64,000 bases of DNA, taken from contig CM066033.1 of assembly GCA_033557465.1 (NCBI GenBank), positions 591,820,438 through 591,884,437 of the forward strand, read 5' to 3'. Both the position numbers and the translations under genes were made by a program. Each line of letters starts with the position of its first letter. Position 1 is the first letter of the stretch. Under the pieces are notes generated by a model. The model saw only the letters and a program-made list of their open reading frames with translations. It was not told the origin of the DNA and made no database searches. Of this stretch, positions 53,320 to 64,000 are shown piece by piece. This DNA comes from Ichthyophis bannanicus. Taxonomy: Eukaryota; Chordata; Amphibia; Gymnophiona; Ichthyophiidae.

Positions 53320-56300
53320 TAGCTTTTAAAGTAGATAATAGGGGAAAGCAGACAGTCACGCAGGAGTGCATGGTTTGGAAGGATGTATCCTTGAAGGATA
53401 CTAGCAAAAGTGAGAAGTAAGGGCATCCTGTCAGAGATTCCAATAAAGATAAAAGTAACCCAGATGCCCTTAAGTACAGAGCAGGCAGAGCTAAAAGATT
53501 CCAAATTACCCCTGTCTATTGATAACCAGATGAATATGAATAAAATACAACCTCTAAAATGCCTGTATGCAAATGCTAGAAGTCTAAAAAAATAAGATGA
53601 GAGAGTTAGAATGTATAGCATAAATAAGAGGTTAGATATGATTGGTATCTGAGACCTGGTGGAAGGAGGACAACCATTGGGACACTCTGATACCTGGGTA
53701 CAAACTATATTACAATGATAGAGTAGATCAAATCGGTGGAGGGGTTGTGCTCTGTTAGGGAGGGTATTGAGTCACAAAGGATTAAAGTTTTGCAGGAAAC
53801 AAAATATACTATAGAATCTCTATGGATAGAAATTCCATGTAAAAAGGATGACGAAATGCTAAAAGGAAATCTGGGAAGCTAACAAAAGTTACAACACAGT
53901 AATAATAATGGGTGATTTCAATTATCCTGGTATCAACTGGGTCAGTGTCACGGCAAGATATGCTAGGGAGATAAAGTTTCTAGATGAAATAAATGACTGC
54001 ATCTTGGAGCAGCTGGTTCATGAACAGACAAGAGGGGGAGCTATTTTGGACCAAAGTCCTTAGTGGAAACGGGATCTGGTACAAGAGAAGGATGTTGGAG
54101 CCACTTGGTAATAGTGATCATAGCATGATCGCATTTGATTTAATAAATGGAGGACCGACAGCAAGGAAATCCACAGTACTACCTTTTAACTTTCAAAAGG
54201 AAAACTGTGATAAAATGAGGAAAATAGTTAAAAAAAACAAAACACACCCCTAAAAGGAGCTGTTGCAAAGGTTAAAGATTTATATCAATCATGGGCATTG
54301 TTTGAAAATACTATCTTGGAAGCCCAAACCAGATGTATTACACGCTTTATGAAAAGTGGAAGGAAGGTCAAAAAACTGCCAGCATGGTTTAAAAGTGAGT
54401 TCAGAGAAGCTGTTGTAGCAAAAAAAAAGCATATTTCAGGAAATGGAAAAAGGAACCAAATGACGAAAATTGGAAACAACATAAGCACGGGCAAGTTAGA
54501 TGCAAGGCATTGATAAGGGAGGCAGAGAGAGAATTTGAAAAAAATCTTGCCGTGGAAGCAAAAACGCATAATAAAAACCTTTTCAAGTATATGAGTAGCA
54601 AAAAACTTCTGAGAGAGTCAGTTGGACCATTAGATGATAGAAGGGTAAAAAGGGAGACACTAAGGGAACAAGTCCATAGCGGAGAAACTGAATGAATTCT
54701 TTGCTTTGGTCTTTACTGAAGAAGATGTAGGGAAGTTACCCATGCCTAAAATAGTATTCCTACAGGTGATGCATTGGAAGAATTGAAAGATATATTGATA
54801 AACCAGGGAAGATGTATTACAACTATTTGATAAATTGAAGAGTAACAAATCACCTGGACCAGATGGTGTACATCCGTGGGTGTTAACTGAAATATGAGAT
54901 TGCAGACTTACTATTTGTAATCCGTGAACTATCATTAAAATCATCTGTAGTACCTGAAGACTGGCAAATAGCCAATGTAACGCCAATTTTTAAAAAGGGT
55001 TCCAGTAGTGATCTGGGAAACTACACGCCGGTGAGCCTGATGTCAGTACCGGGCAAAATGGTAGAAACCATTATGAAGAACAAAATGACTGAACATGTAG
55101 ATAGTCATGGTTTAATGGGAGAAAATCAACATGGATTTAATCAAGGAAGAGCTTGTCTTACGAATCTGTTATATTTTTTTAGAGGTGTGAATAAACAGGT
55201 AGACAAAGGTGAGATGATTGATTAGTGTATCTGGATTTTCAGAAGCCTTTCACAAGGTTCATCATGAGACTCTTGGCAAAATTAAAAAGTCATGGGATAG
55301 AGGGCAGTGTACTATTGTGGATCAGGAACTGGCTAAACGATAGAAAGCAGAGGGTAGGGCTGAATGGCCAATTTTCTGAATGGAGAAAGGTGAACAGTGG
55401 ATTACTCCAGGGATCTGTGCTGGGTATGCTGCTTTTTAACACATTCATAAATGACTTGGAAATGAGAATAATGAGTGAGGTAATCAAATTTGCAGATGAC
55501 ACAAAATTATTCAAAGTTGTTAAAACACAAGAGGATTGTGAAAAATTGCAAGAGGATCTTGATAAATTGGAAGACTGGGCATCCAAATGGCAGATGAAAT
55601 TTAATGTGGACAAGTGCAAAGTTATGCACCTAGGAAAGAAAAACATAAACTATGCTTACTCGATGCAAGGTTCCACATAAGGAACCACAACCCAGGAAAA
55701 ATATTTAGGCGTCATCGTGGATAACATGTTAAAACCCTCCTGTCCAGTGTGCAGTGGCAGCCAAGAGAGCAAATAGAATTCTAGGTATCATAAAGAAAGG
55801 AAAAGAGAATAAAACAAAGAATATTATAATGCCTCTGTATCATTCCATGGTGCGATATAGCGTTATTAGAAAAGGTACAGAGAAGAGCCTCCAAAATGGT
55901 AAAGAGGATGGAAGGATACCCCTATGAAGAGAGGCTAAAAAGGTTAGGGCTCTTCAACCTGGAAAAAAGACGGCTGAGGGGAGATATGATAGAGGTCTAT
56001 AAATTAATGAATGGAGGGGAATGGGTAAACGTAGATCAATTGTTTACGTCATCAGAATATAAAAAGACTAGGATACATGCAATGAAGCTACAGGGTAACC
56101 TATTTAAGACTAATAAGAGAAAATATTTTTTCACTCAGTGTGTAATCAAACTCTGGAATTTGTTACCGGAGGATGTAGTAAAAGCTGTTAGTGTAGCTGG
56201 GTTTAAAAAAGGTTTGGACAAGCTCCTTGAAGAAAGGTCCATAAATCATTATTAAAAGGGACCCAGGATATCACTGCTTGACCCAAGCATTGAGGAACCT

Positions 56301-56325
56301 GTGACCTTGGTCTGACCCAGTATGC
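53320..56325 (+). mobile_element. CR1-type LINE, part 3 (ORF2 and 3' end)
   Basis: The piece continues part 2 after the L1 target duplication. ORF2 remnants: LKCLYANARSLKK (endonuclease start, about 53549), IIMGDFNYPGINW (about 53905), GNSDHSMIAFDL (about 54107), NKSPGPDGVHPW-like text near 54845, SLMSVPGKMVE, ENQHGFNQGRACLTNL, LLQGSVLGMLLFNTFINDL and KFADDTKLFKVV (about 55487, catalytic FADD). The C-terminus reads RRLRGDMIEVYKLMNG and NLLPEDVVKAVSVAGFK, ending at 56255. The 3' UTR has CCTTGGTCTGACCCAGTATG, a typical CR1 ending, at about 56303-56325. It is heavily frameshifted. Confidence 0.88.
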
Positions 56326-56340
56326 TTTTTTTTTTTCTTT

Positions 56341-56570
56341 TCTTTTTTTGTTAGTGCCATCAAGTCAGTGTTGACTCATAGCGACCCAGATACCTCTGGG
56401 TTTTCTTGGCAATGTATCACTGGAAGTGGATTGCCAGCCTTTTCTTCCAAGGCAATGAAGGGTAAAGTGACTTGCCCAAAGTCACAATCAGTGCCAGTGG
56501 GAATTGAACCTTTGATCTTCTGGGTACTAGGCAGTTGCTCTAACCACTAGGCTACTCCTCCACTCCACTG
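56341..56570 (-). repeat. Second SINE type, antisense
   Basis: On the minus strand GGAGGAGTAGCCTAGTGGTTAGAGCAACTGCC carries an A box and GATCAAAGGTTCAATTCCCAC a B box. The body reads GACTTTGGGCAAGTCACTTTACCC. The end GGTCGCTATGAGTCAACACTGACTTGATGGCAC resembles the RTE/BovB-type tail of several vertebrate SINEs. It lies directly after the CR1 3' end and a T-rich stretch. Confidence 0.7.
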
Positions 56571-56830
56571 CTGCTTTACTGTAATATAAATAGTTGTGGT
56601 TTACCATATCACTTGAACCCCATAAAATCACCCAAGTTCAAAACCCTGTTCTATGTAAAAATTTGGTTGATGACATGTTCTCTGTAAACCTCCCTGAATT
56701 CATGATAGGGTGGTATAAAAAAAAGCATTTAAATAAATAAATAAATAAATAAAAATAAAATACTTAAATTTGACAATGAACAATGATGGGGAATGGGGAA
56801 TCATGTTTTTTGTTTTACCATACAGGATTT
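56571..56830 (+). repeat. LINE/SINE-type tail followed by unassigned sequence
   Basis: TGTAAACCTCCCTGAATTCATGATAGGGTGGTATAAAA...(AAATAAAT)n at 56685-56760 is another member of the tail group at 7800-7888. The remaining 70 bases are unassigned. Confidence 0.55.
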
Positions 56831-57904
56831 GATTTTCAACAAGGTGCCGAGGTCTACCATACCCGCAGAAAGTCAACCAGTCAGAAAAAGTGCTCAAATT
56901 GTGAGTCATGCGCCACCAAAACAGGCAAGCTACAAAAATGCAGCACAAACTGAGCACAGCAGCAAGCACCCACTGCGGCATACACGGGTAAGCGCAGTGC
57001 CCAAGATTGACAGGCGATACCTGTGTATGTGACCACAACAGTGCCTGTCCAGCGTACCTGTTCATAGACACCATCATGCCGGCCCCTCAGGCTGCCTGTG
57101 CAAGAGCCCTTTGGGGTTGGGCAGATAGACACCAGCGGCATCGCAGCAAGGAGAAGTGTAAACATCAGCCCTGATGAGAGCGAGAGTCTTGTCAGATCTG
57201 TGCTGCAGCTTGAGGGGTTCTATAACCCAGGGGAGCCATCGGCCAAATCTGCGTCTGTCAAAAGCCATATAGAGGGGTATCCAACTCTGGCTGCACAGAT
57301 AAGGAGGCCACAACAGGGGGGGGGGGGAGCTGAGCACCATGCTAGGCATACACTGCAAGGAACAGCTGTGTGTTGCCAAGCCACATGCTGGTGGCTGCCC
57401 CAATCAGGCATTGGTGGGGGGACGGCCCATGCCCACACACAGCAGGTGGTGATGCCACTGCACCCCCTGGTGGCAGTTGGCAACAATGCCACAGGGCATG
57501 CACATAGCAATGGTAATGCCCGGTGTAGGGGGAGCTCTGGTCAGGCTGAGCACCACAGGGGACCCTGCCAGCCGGTGCAGACACCTTGGACACCTGCTCC
57601 ACCCCCCAGCTGAGGCACAGGGGTCCAGGGGGACCAGTGGCAAACACCACATATCTGTTGCCCATCTCTCCCTGCAAGCAGATCTGCCACCACTGCTTGC
57701 CGCCCCCTGTCCGTCTGTGGCAGCATGTTGATGATGTGATGGTCACAGAACATGACAGATCTGCAGTGCCGAGCATGCATAAACTGAGACACCCTGTCCT
57801 TGCACAGTGCACAACCAACCATGCAGTGATATGGTCCCTGGGGCAGTGGATGCCCTCCTGCCATGGCATATGCCCATAGCAGAGGCCACGCATGACCCTC
57901 CCTT

Positions 57905-57994
57905 GTGCCAGGCAGGGCAGAGGGCCAGTCCAGTGTGCCAGGCAGGGCAGAGGAGCAATCCAGTGTGCCAGGCAGGGCAGAAGAGCGGTTGGGC
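57905..57994. repeat. 30-bp tandem repeat, three units
   Basis: Units start GTGCCAGGCAGGGCAGAGG at 57905, 57935 and 57965. The first two differ at a few positions only. A 10-residue period is open in two plus-strand frames, which follows from the unit length and does not prove coding. Confidence 0.85.
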
Positions 57995-58626
57995 TCACCG
58001 GCCATGGCAGTGGAGCAGATCAGTGTGTCTGCCAGTTTCAGGGAGCTGGAGACAGATGATGCCCCACTCACAGAGTTACAATATGCCATCCTGGATGAGC
58101 CTGTGGGTGCTGGGGGCAGTGACTTGGACCAGGAGCTACTGCAGGAGAGTATGTGCCTGGTGGCTGGCACATACTATCTGAGCTGCAAAGTATCTGTCAG
58201 GGCCTGCAAGTTGCAGAACAGGCAAGGGAGGGGGAGTGAGAGGAGTGGTGGAACCACAGATTTTGCATGGAGTGCCACATGGAGGCGTGCCTGTGACTGA
58301 TGAGGGAGATGGCAGCTTACCAGGTATCAGGGCACAGGGGGTGGGTCCTGGGGCTGCCAGTGCAACAGCTGAGCCGCCTGCTACTCCTGACCCATGTTTG
58401 GCAGCCTGCCCTGCTGGTGAGGGTGATGACACTGCCAGCACATCATCAGACATCACTCCACTGCATCGCAGTGCATGTGTCAGCAGGTGTCCATGGCCGG
58501 CGGGGAGCCCAGGGGTAGGGAACAGATGTAGGGGGAAATAATGAGTCACACTGCATACATATGGTACTAATAGGCACTTTATTGTTTGTGTATGTCTCAT
58601 GCTGGAGCTGTTGCGGGGCAGACACC

Positions 58627-60186
58627 TCAAAAACTGTCCCATATCATCCTCACACAGTGGGCCAGTGCCCTTGCCTGTTGCTGGCTCCCGGACTCTGAAG
58701 CACCACCATCCACTGCCTCCGCAGCCTCACACGCCTCTACAACCACTGGCTCTGGTTCCGGCACTCCTCGCATCAGTGCCAGGTTGTGGAGTATGCAGCA
58801 TGCTGCAAATATCAGGCACACCAACTCAGGGCTGTACAGGAATTCCCCACCGCTCCTGTCGAGGCACCAGAAGCGGCTCTTCAGCATCCCTACTGCGCGC
58901 TCCACAATTGCCCGGGTCCACTGATGAGTGGCATTGTATCGCTCCTTCTGGTGGCTCATGGGGTGGTGCACTGGGATCAGCAGTCAGGTCCTCGGCGGAT
59001 AGTCATGATCACCTGTGGAGGCAATGTGAGATGTGCACATGAGCATGGGACATTCTTTGGGCATGGTATATGGGCAGCATGCGGCACACCGTCTACTGGC
59101 AGGCCAGGGTGCATGATCTACTAGTTAGCGACACTGTGGCAGTGGAATGGCACCAACATGTGGCTTGTGCAGCTGTCAGCCATTTGGAGAGGAGCAATGG
59201 GTGATGGTGACATGGGCTGGCCTGTTGGAGGAGGGCAGGAGCATGGCACGGGGATGCAGTTGCAGGGTCTGCAGGCTGGGATGGGGGTCAACATGGCTAT
59301 GCCCTACACGTCTACTGCCATGTGGCTGCGCTACATGGTGTTGGCCCATGCAGTTCCACAAGCCACATGTTGGTGCGTGCTGCCTGCATTCAGCCACATG
59401 GGTTCCCCTGGTTGTCACCGTGATGTGCATTATGGCCCACAGTGCACATGGCTCTGCAGGGCAGCAGACTATGTGCATGCAGTGGTCCCCATCTGTTGCA
59501 ATACATATGTTCCACATATATCACCACCTGTCTGCATTACACATAGCATCATGCTACAGCAAGTGTATGTTCAGGCCCTGTTCTGAGGCTCGCACATGTG
59601 TATACTTACCTAGTAGTCATACATCTCTGAGCTGACCCCCAACTGCTGCCTGCTCCAGGCTGGACTGGGCGAGAACAAAGGCATCATGGCAGGACCCCGG
59701 GTAGTGGGCGCACACATCTGTGAAGGTCAAGTTGGCATACACAACAACCTGCATATACATGGATGTGTACCCATGCCTGTTCCAGTATGCCCTGTGATCC
59801 AGCCATGGTGCCCGTAGTGCAATGTGGGTGCAGTCTGTGCCTCCTAGTACTGATGGGAACCCTGCAGCATAGTAGAAGGCCTGCATGGCCTCCTGTCGCA
59901 TCTACTCTGTCTGAGGGAAGGCTATGAGACAGGGCATCCTCTATAGAAGGGCCCTGGTGAAGGTACTTATGCAGTGGCTGGTGGTAGACTGCATAATCCC
60001 AATTGCCCCGATCACATACTGGAAACTGCCAGTTGCAAGAAATCCCAGGGTGGTGGTCACCATCATGGCCACTGGCAGGCCTGGCTTCTGGAGGTGGAGA
60101 GCTCTAGGTCCATGCCAATAATTCTGCACAGCTCCGTTATTGTTGCCCCATCCAGTCGGTATCTCTGATAGACCTCCTCCTCCTTC
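58627..60186 (-). pseudogene. Harbinger transposase (HARBI1-like) with an intron
   Basis: Exon 1 (60186-59610) has EEVYQRYRLDGATITELC, GFLATGSFQYVIGAIG, then the DDE nuclease core FPSVLGGTDCTHIALRAP (first Asp) and CAHYPGSCHDAFVLAQSSL (second Asp). It ends CTACTAG|GTAAGT. Exon 2 (59012-58627) starts after CTCCACAG and gives LLGDHDYPPR across the junction, then RYNATHQWTRAIVERAVGMLKSRF (catalytic Glu region) and CCILHNLAL. Splicing rejoins the expected Harbinger text in frame. Stops include two TGA codons where Trp is expected, flanking the splice junction, and TAG/TGA near 59940 and 59905. A frameshift lies near 60080. It is inactive. Confidence 0.85.
59013..59609 (-). other. Intron in the Harbinger transposase
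   Basis: On the minus strand the donor is G|GTAAGTATAC at 59609 and the acceptor CTCCACAG at 59013, with 597 bases between. The intron carries no recognisable frame. Joining the flanks restores the conserved LLGD motif across the junction. Confidence 0.75.
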
Positions 60187-60641
60187 AATTACAGGTAACT
60201 CACCCTAGGTCTGTATATATGTGGCACATGGTACCTACATCTCGGGTGCTGGGCTACAGCCTGCTGATGGATACGCACTGCCTGCCACATTCTCCGATGT
60301 GCCTGGGCACGGCAGGCATGTCTCCATCTCTGGAACACCAGGTGCATGGCCCACATTGCCTCTCTGCCGGTCTAGCGTTGCTTTCCGAATGCACAGTTAG
60401 AGTTCAGGCTCTACTATGCACTATTCTGCCTCTACATGGGTTCACCGGACCCCTTCTGTGATCTTATGCACCAGGAAATGTCACTTAGGCTTTTGCGGTT
60501 TATGATGTCCAATGTCGGTGCACACGGGTTTCAAAAATACGCTTTATGCGGGTTTCACAGCGCCACGCCCCCATTCTGCCCCCGGGCCTCTGTGCCTGGT
60601 GGTGTGCGGGTAGCTGCAACTCAGCCATTTTGTTGAAAATC
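60187..60641. other. Upstream part of the Harbinger element
   Basis: Non-coding on both strands as far as I can see. It probably holds the transposase promoter and the right terminal inverted repeat of the transposon. GGGTTTCAAAAATACGC...GCGGGTTTCACAGCGCC (60529-60570) is a possible subterminal direct repeat. Confidence 0.4.
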
Positions 60642-63600
60642 TGGTTCACACGGTTATGGCGATTTTATATCAGTAAGGCCCTCCTTATCCACTCTGCCAT
60701 TTCCTGCATGCTATTCCTCCACTGTTGCTTCCCCGGTGGGTGTGGATCTAATCAATGTGCCAAGATCACTCGGTGGGCGAGCATCAGTGCTACTCTGATA
60801 AAGTTCCTTTCCATGTCTCCCACCCCCGAGACCTCAAGTGCGTGTCATCCCCCAGTAGAAGGGTGGCGTATGTTCAGTCTATCCTCCTTCCTAGTGTCCC
60901 TTGGATAAAAGATAAGACCCCACTCTAGAACTGTCCTAGATGCTCGCATTCTAAAAAGGTGTCTACTCATGTCCCTTTGTATTTCTGACACCTAAGGCAT
61001 TCCCCGTTCTCCCATAGGCATATTCGGGCTCCTTTTTCTCTTGTGATATATGTTCTGTGCAATAGCTTATATTATGTTTCTTGTAGGGAGGTGTCTGTCG
61101 TATATGTATATGCATTTCTGTACATGCACTGTAGCCTGTGGGCCTCTTGGTTCCCTCAAGTCATGCATCCACTGTTCTGCCAGCTGCCGCTCGGTAATCT
61201 CGCCCCAGCTTGTACCAATATGAGAGCTTATTCAGTTTGGCAGGTGTGTGGAGGAAGCGCCTGTCCAAAGATGTGAAGCCCCCTTGGTCTTCTGTTCCCG
61301 GTGTCTGGCTAGTGACATAGTGCCTGCTCTGTAGGTATGCCAAAAAGTGCTGGTTTGGGATTCCTCACCTGCCCTTCATCTGGGCGAAGGTGGGGAACCG
61401 TTCCCCCCCCCCAAGTCCATCAGCTGCCCCATGTACGCGCCACCCTTTGCTTCCGAAGTGTCGAACACCGGATTGACCTGTCCCAGGAGGAACTTAGGAT
61501 TCCCTGCCAACTGCATAAAATGAGTTCTCCTCTTACCTCCTCCCAGTGTCACCTTCCACCAGTGCCAGGTCCTTTTCAAGGGCTGTGTCTACCAGCTCCA
61601 GTCTTCCCGCCTTCTTTCCCCTCCCCTTGCATCTGTATAAGGTTAAGGCATCCGTAAGGGTGGCATCTCTCATCAAAGAACCCTTCTGACGCGTATCGTC
61701 CCCTGCCAGTGTGGAGCTCATGGAGCCAGCACATTATCGCAGCAGCATTGTAGAGACGTAAGTCTGGGATGCCCAAACCCCCCGTCTCTGTCTGCAGTCA
61801 GCTTAACATAGCTAATACGTGGTTTGCAGATCCTCCATAGAAACCCGCAGAGAATTCTCCGTAGAGGCGTTCTTTCCTTCTTCGAATCCAGGGGGGTAGA
61901 GCAACCACGGCAAAACAGACATCTTAATGCCACCCGGCCAAACAAGGACAGGGGGAGTTCCTGCCAGTGCTCGCACATTACCTTAATCTTTTCCAGTTTC
62001 TCCTTGAGGTTTCTGTGGTACACCATCCCTGGGTCAGGGTTCAAGTAAATTCCTAATATTTGAGGGAACCTCCCGCCCAGGTCAGAGCAGTACCGGGATG
62101 CTGCCATAGCCTCAGATTTAGACCAATTAATTTTTAGCCCATGAAGGCCACAAAGTCTTTTATTGTTCCCATCTCCGTGGCCTCGTTAATAAAAAGAAGC
62201 ATTTCATCTGCAAAGAGATTAATTTTGTATGTTTCACTTCCTATGTTTATACCCTCCCATGCCTTTGTTTGTCTCACCTGGGCTGCCAAGGGCTCCAAGG
62301 TGAGCAGGAAGAGCAGCGGCGAGAGCGGGCATCCCTGCTGGGTGCTCTTATGAAATGGTTCCGAAAGGCCCCCATTCACCAAAATCTGCAGATGGTCAGT
62401 GATATAGCATTTTGACACAGTCAAGGAAGAGGCCCCCTATATCCCAAATTTCTCTGCTACCCAGAACATATAGTTTCAGGAGATATTGTCGAAGGTCTTC
62501 TCTGCGTCTGAGCTCACTATGATCTTGTCTCCCTTCTTCCTCCTCCCCTCATAGAGCACCATGAGGTCCCGCAGTAAGTTTGAGGAAGCATAGCATCCCG
62601 GTACGAATCCTACTTGGTCTGGGTGTACCAGATTAGCTATCACCCGGCTAAGTCGTCTTGCCAAGATCAAGGCCATCAACTTCACATCCTGATTCAGGAG
62701 TGATATTGGCCGGTATGAGCTGACTTGTTCTGCATCCCGCCCTAGTTTATGGATGACCACAATTGTGGCATGTTTTTGGTCGTTTCCGAAGTCCCCCTCC
62801 CAGAATGCCCCCTCGCTGTACTTCAAGAAAGGGGCCATGAGGTCTTTCCCCAGAGTTTTATAGAATTCTGGACCCAACCCGTCTGGCCCTGGAGCCTTTG
62901 CTAGTTTTAAGTCCTGGACCGCTATCTGCAGTTGGGCAGCCATAAAGGGGGCGTTCAGCCCCTCTCTATTGGTCTCCCCCAGTTGCGGAAGCCCCAGATC
63001 TCTAAAAGACTGTTCCCGTTTGTCTGTATCCCCCGGGCTCTCTGCATAGAGATGGCAGTAGAAATTGTGGAAGTGCTGGCAGATGCAGTCATTCCCTTTG
63101 ATCAAACTCTCCCCGGGTCCCTTAAGCTGGTTGACGTACCCTTTCTTTTTAGTTGGGCTAATCAGATGGGCCAGCAGTCTCCCACATTTGTTACCCCAGT
63201 GGTATAACTCATATTTGTACATCTTTATATCTCTTTCTGCCCTCTGGTCCAGTAAGGCATTTAATGACCACCAGGCAGTCTGGACCCAGGTTTTGCCTTC
63301 CTCCTTTAGTGTGCAGATGTGTCAATAGCGGAGTTCAGTTAGCTGTTTGGATAGTGTCAGTATTTGTGCATCAGTTTCCTTTCATTTCCTAGTAGTATAT
63401 TCCATTATCACCCCCTCATGGTGGCTTTTGCCGTGGCTCAGAGCACCCTAGAGTTCATCCCCTCTGTGTCATTTTCTTTCCAGTAGGTACACCATGCGTT
63501 TTGTATGTGCTGGTCGAAGGATGTGTCTTTATATAGTGTAGGGTTCATACTCCATCCCCCCTCTCTCCCTGCCGTCCCCTGGTGCCCTAGGCAGATCACG

Positions 63601-64000
63601 ACCCAGACCGGGGCATAGTCCTAGAGCCTCACATATCCAATAGATGTCTTTTCCAGCCCGGCAAATAGCCCTTCAGAGATTAATAGGTAGTCCAGATTAG
63701 AGTAGCAACCCTCTGGGTTGGAATAGAAGGTAAAGTCTGTGTACTCTGGGTGGAGTGTCCTCCATATATCTATCATCCCTAGTTCTGTTAGCATGTAGCT
63801 CAGTCCCTGCTTTCCAGCCTCGTGCTGCCTTCCTCTAGATGGCTTGCAGTCTATCAGTTGGTCCGTGGGAAGGTTAAAATCTCCACCCACCACCCATTCG
63901 TAGTACCCGAAACTAAGCATGTTGGCCAGGAGAGTGGTAAAAAAACTATGCTTGTATGTGTTGGGGGCATATACATTACAGAATGCAATGCGCTTGCCCT
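60642..64000 (-). mobile_element. L1/Tx1-type LINE, minus strand, running off the window
   Basis: ORF2 is read from the window edge downwards. The endonuclease has FCNVYAPNTYKHSFF then VVGGDFNLPTDQLIDCKPS (about 63900-63840) and CYSNLDYLLISE (about 63690). RT has LAKAPGPDGLGPEFYKTLG (about 62910), SSYRPISLLNQDVKLMALIL, PDQVGFVPGCYASSNLL, SSDAEKTFDNIS (about 62485), STQQGCPLSPLLFLLTLEP (about 62345) and LFADEMLLFI (about 62200; the usual FADD reads FADE). Stops and shifts accumulate toward the C-terminus (61700-60650). ORF1 would lie outside the window. The sequence differs clearly from the L1 at 43931-53304, so it is a separate lineage. Confidence 0.85.

Larger units (their letters stand above)
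56831..60641 (-). mobile_element. PIF/Harbinger DNA transposon (limits approximate)
   Basis: A HARBI1-type transposase on the minus strand (60186-58627) identifies the superfamily. The limits are set by an inverted similarity: GATTTTCAACAA...TACCCGCA at about 56831-56876 and its reverse complement at about 60600-60641. This is weak, and no TWA target duplication was confirmed. The left part (57000-58300) is GC-rich with a 30-bp tandem repeat, and may contain the element's second, Myb-like gene in decayed form. Confidence 0.6.

Noticed and set aside
57098..59635. Numerous long frames on both strands in the GC-rich Harbinger region as host genes
   Set aside because: They overlap one another in several frames and follow low stop-codon density. 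Only the HARBI1-like text on the minus strand matches a known family.

Overview
This window looks like non-coding DNA from a large, repeat-packed vertebrate genome. Almost all of it is transposable elements nested inside one another, and I recognise only one host exon. The exon (33661-33804, + strand) encodes 48 residues that I recognise as NDUFAF7 (MidA-type mitochondrial complex I assembly methyltransferase). The simplest reading is that most of the window is intron of that gene. Several DIRS tyrosine-recombinase retrotransposons occur together with L2, CR1, L1/Tx1, Penelope, Harbinger and Tc1-like elements. This mix fits an amphibian, and a caecilian is my best guess, but that is inference and not shown by the sequence.

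Layout. 1-3411: two 5'-truncated L2-type LINEs. 3958-4247: antisense SINE. 4371-13085: DIRS-A, complete end to end but mutated, carrying an L2-like LINE (4885-7888) that itself carries a SINE (5447-5712). 14840-19465: DIRS-B, 5' truncated, with a LINE tail in its right repeat. 20696-22240: a 1545-bp LTR-like element (copy 1) with a long minus-strand reading frame. 22614-22930: a 36-bp minisatellite. 23860-26763: DIRS-like terminal sequences split by a truncated Penelope element with a hammerhead ribozyme motif. 27181-32939: DIRS-C, the best-preserved copy. 33661-33804: the NDUFAF7 exon. 34265-35655: foldback hairpin, LINE tail and Tc1-like relic.

35660-56325 is one old CR1 LINE split into three pieces. 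DIRS-D (36071-43669) sits in its esterase domain, and DIRS-D carries the second 1545-bp LTR-like element (41667-43211). A full-length L1-type LINE (43931-53304, 15-bp target duplication) sits further along, with a Penelope element (44713-47487) in its 5' UTR. 56341-56830: SINE and tail. About 56830-60641: a PIF/Harbinger transposon whose transposase has an intron. 60642-64000: an L1/Tx1-type LINE on the minus strand running off the window.

How the parts work. A DIRS element encodes a zinc-binding Gag, an RT/RNase H/methyltransferase-like polyprotein and a tyrosine recombinase that would integrate a circular DNA. The inverted terminal repeats and internal complementary region that template this circle are visible in copies A, C and D. 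The most novel signal is the pair of solo-LTR-like elements. Each has TG...CA ends, 4-bp target duplications, and a roughly 300-codon frame open from the first LTR base to just before a TATA box. That is the architecture expected of a complex retrovirus, such as a foamy-like virus, with a regulatory gene overlapping U3.
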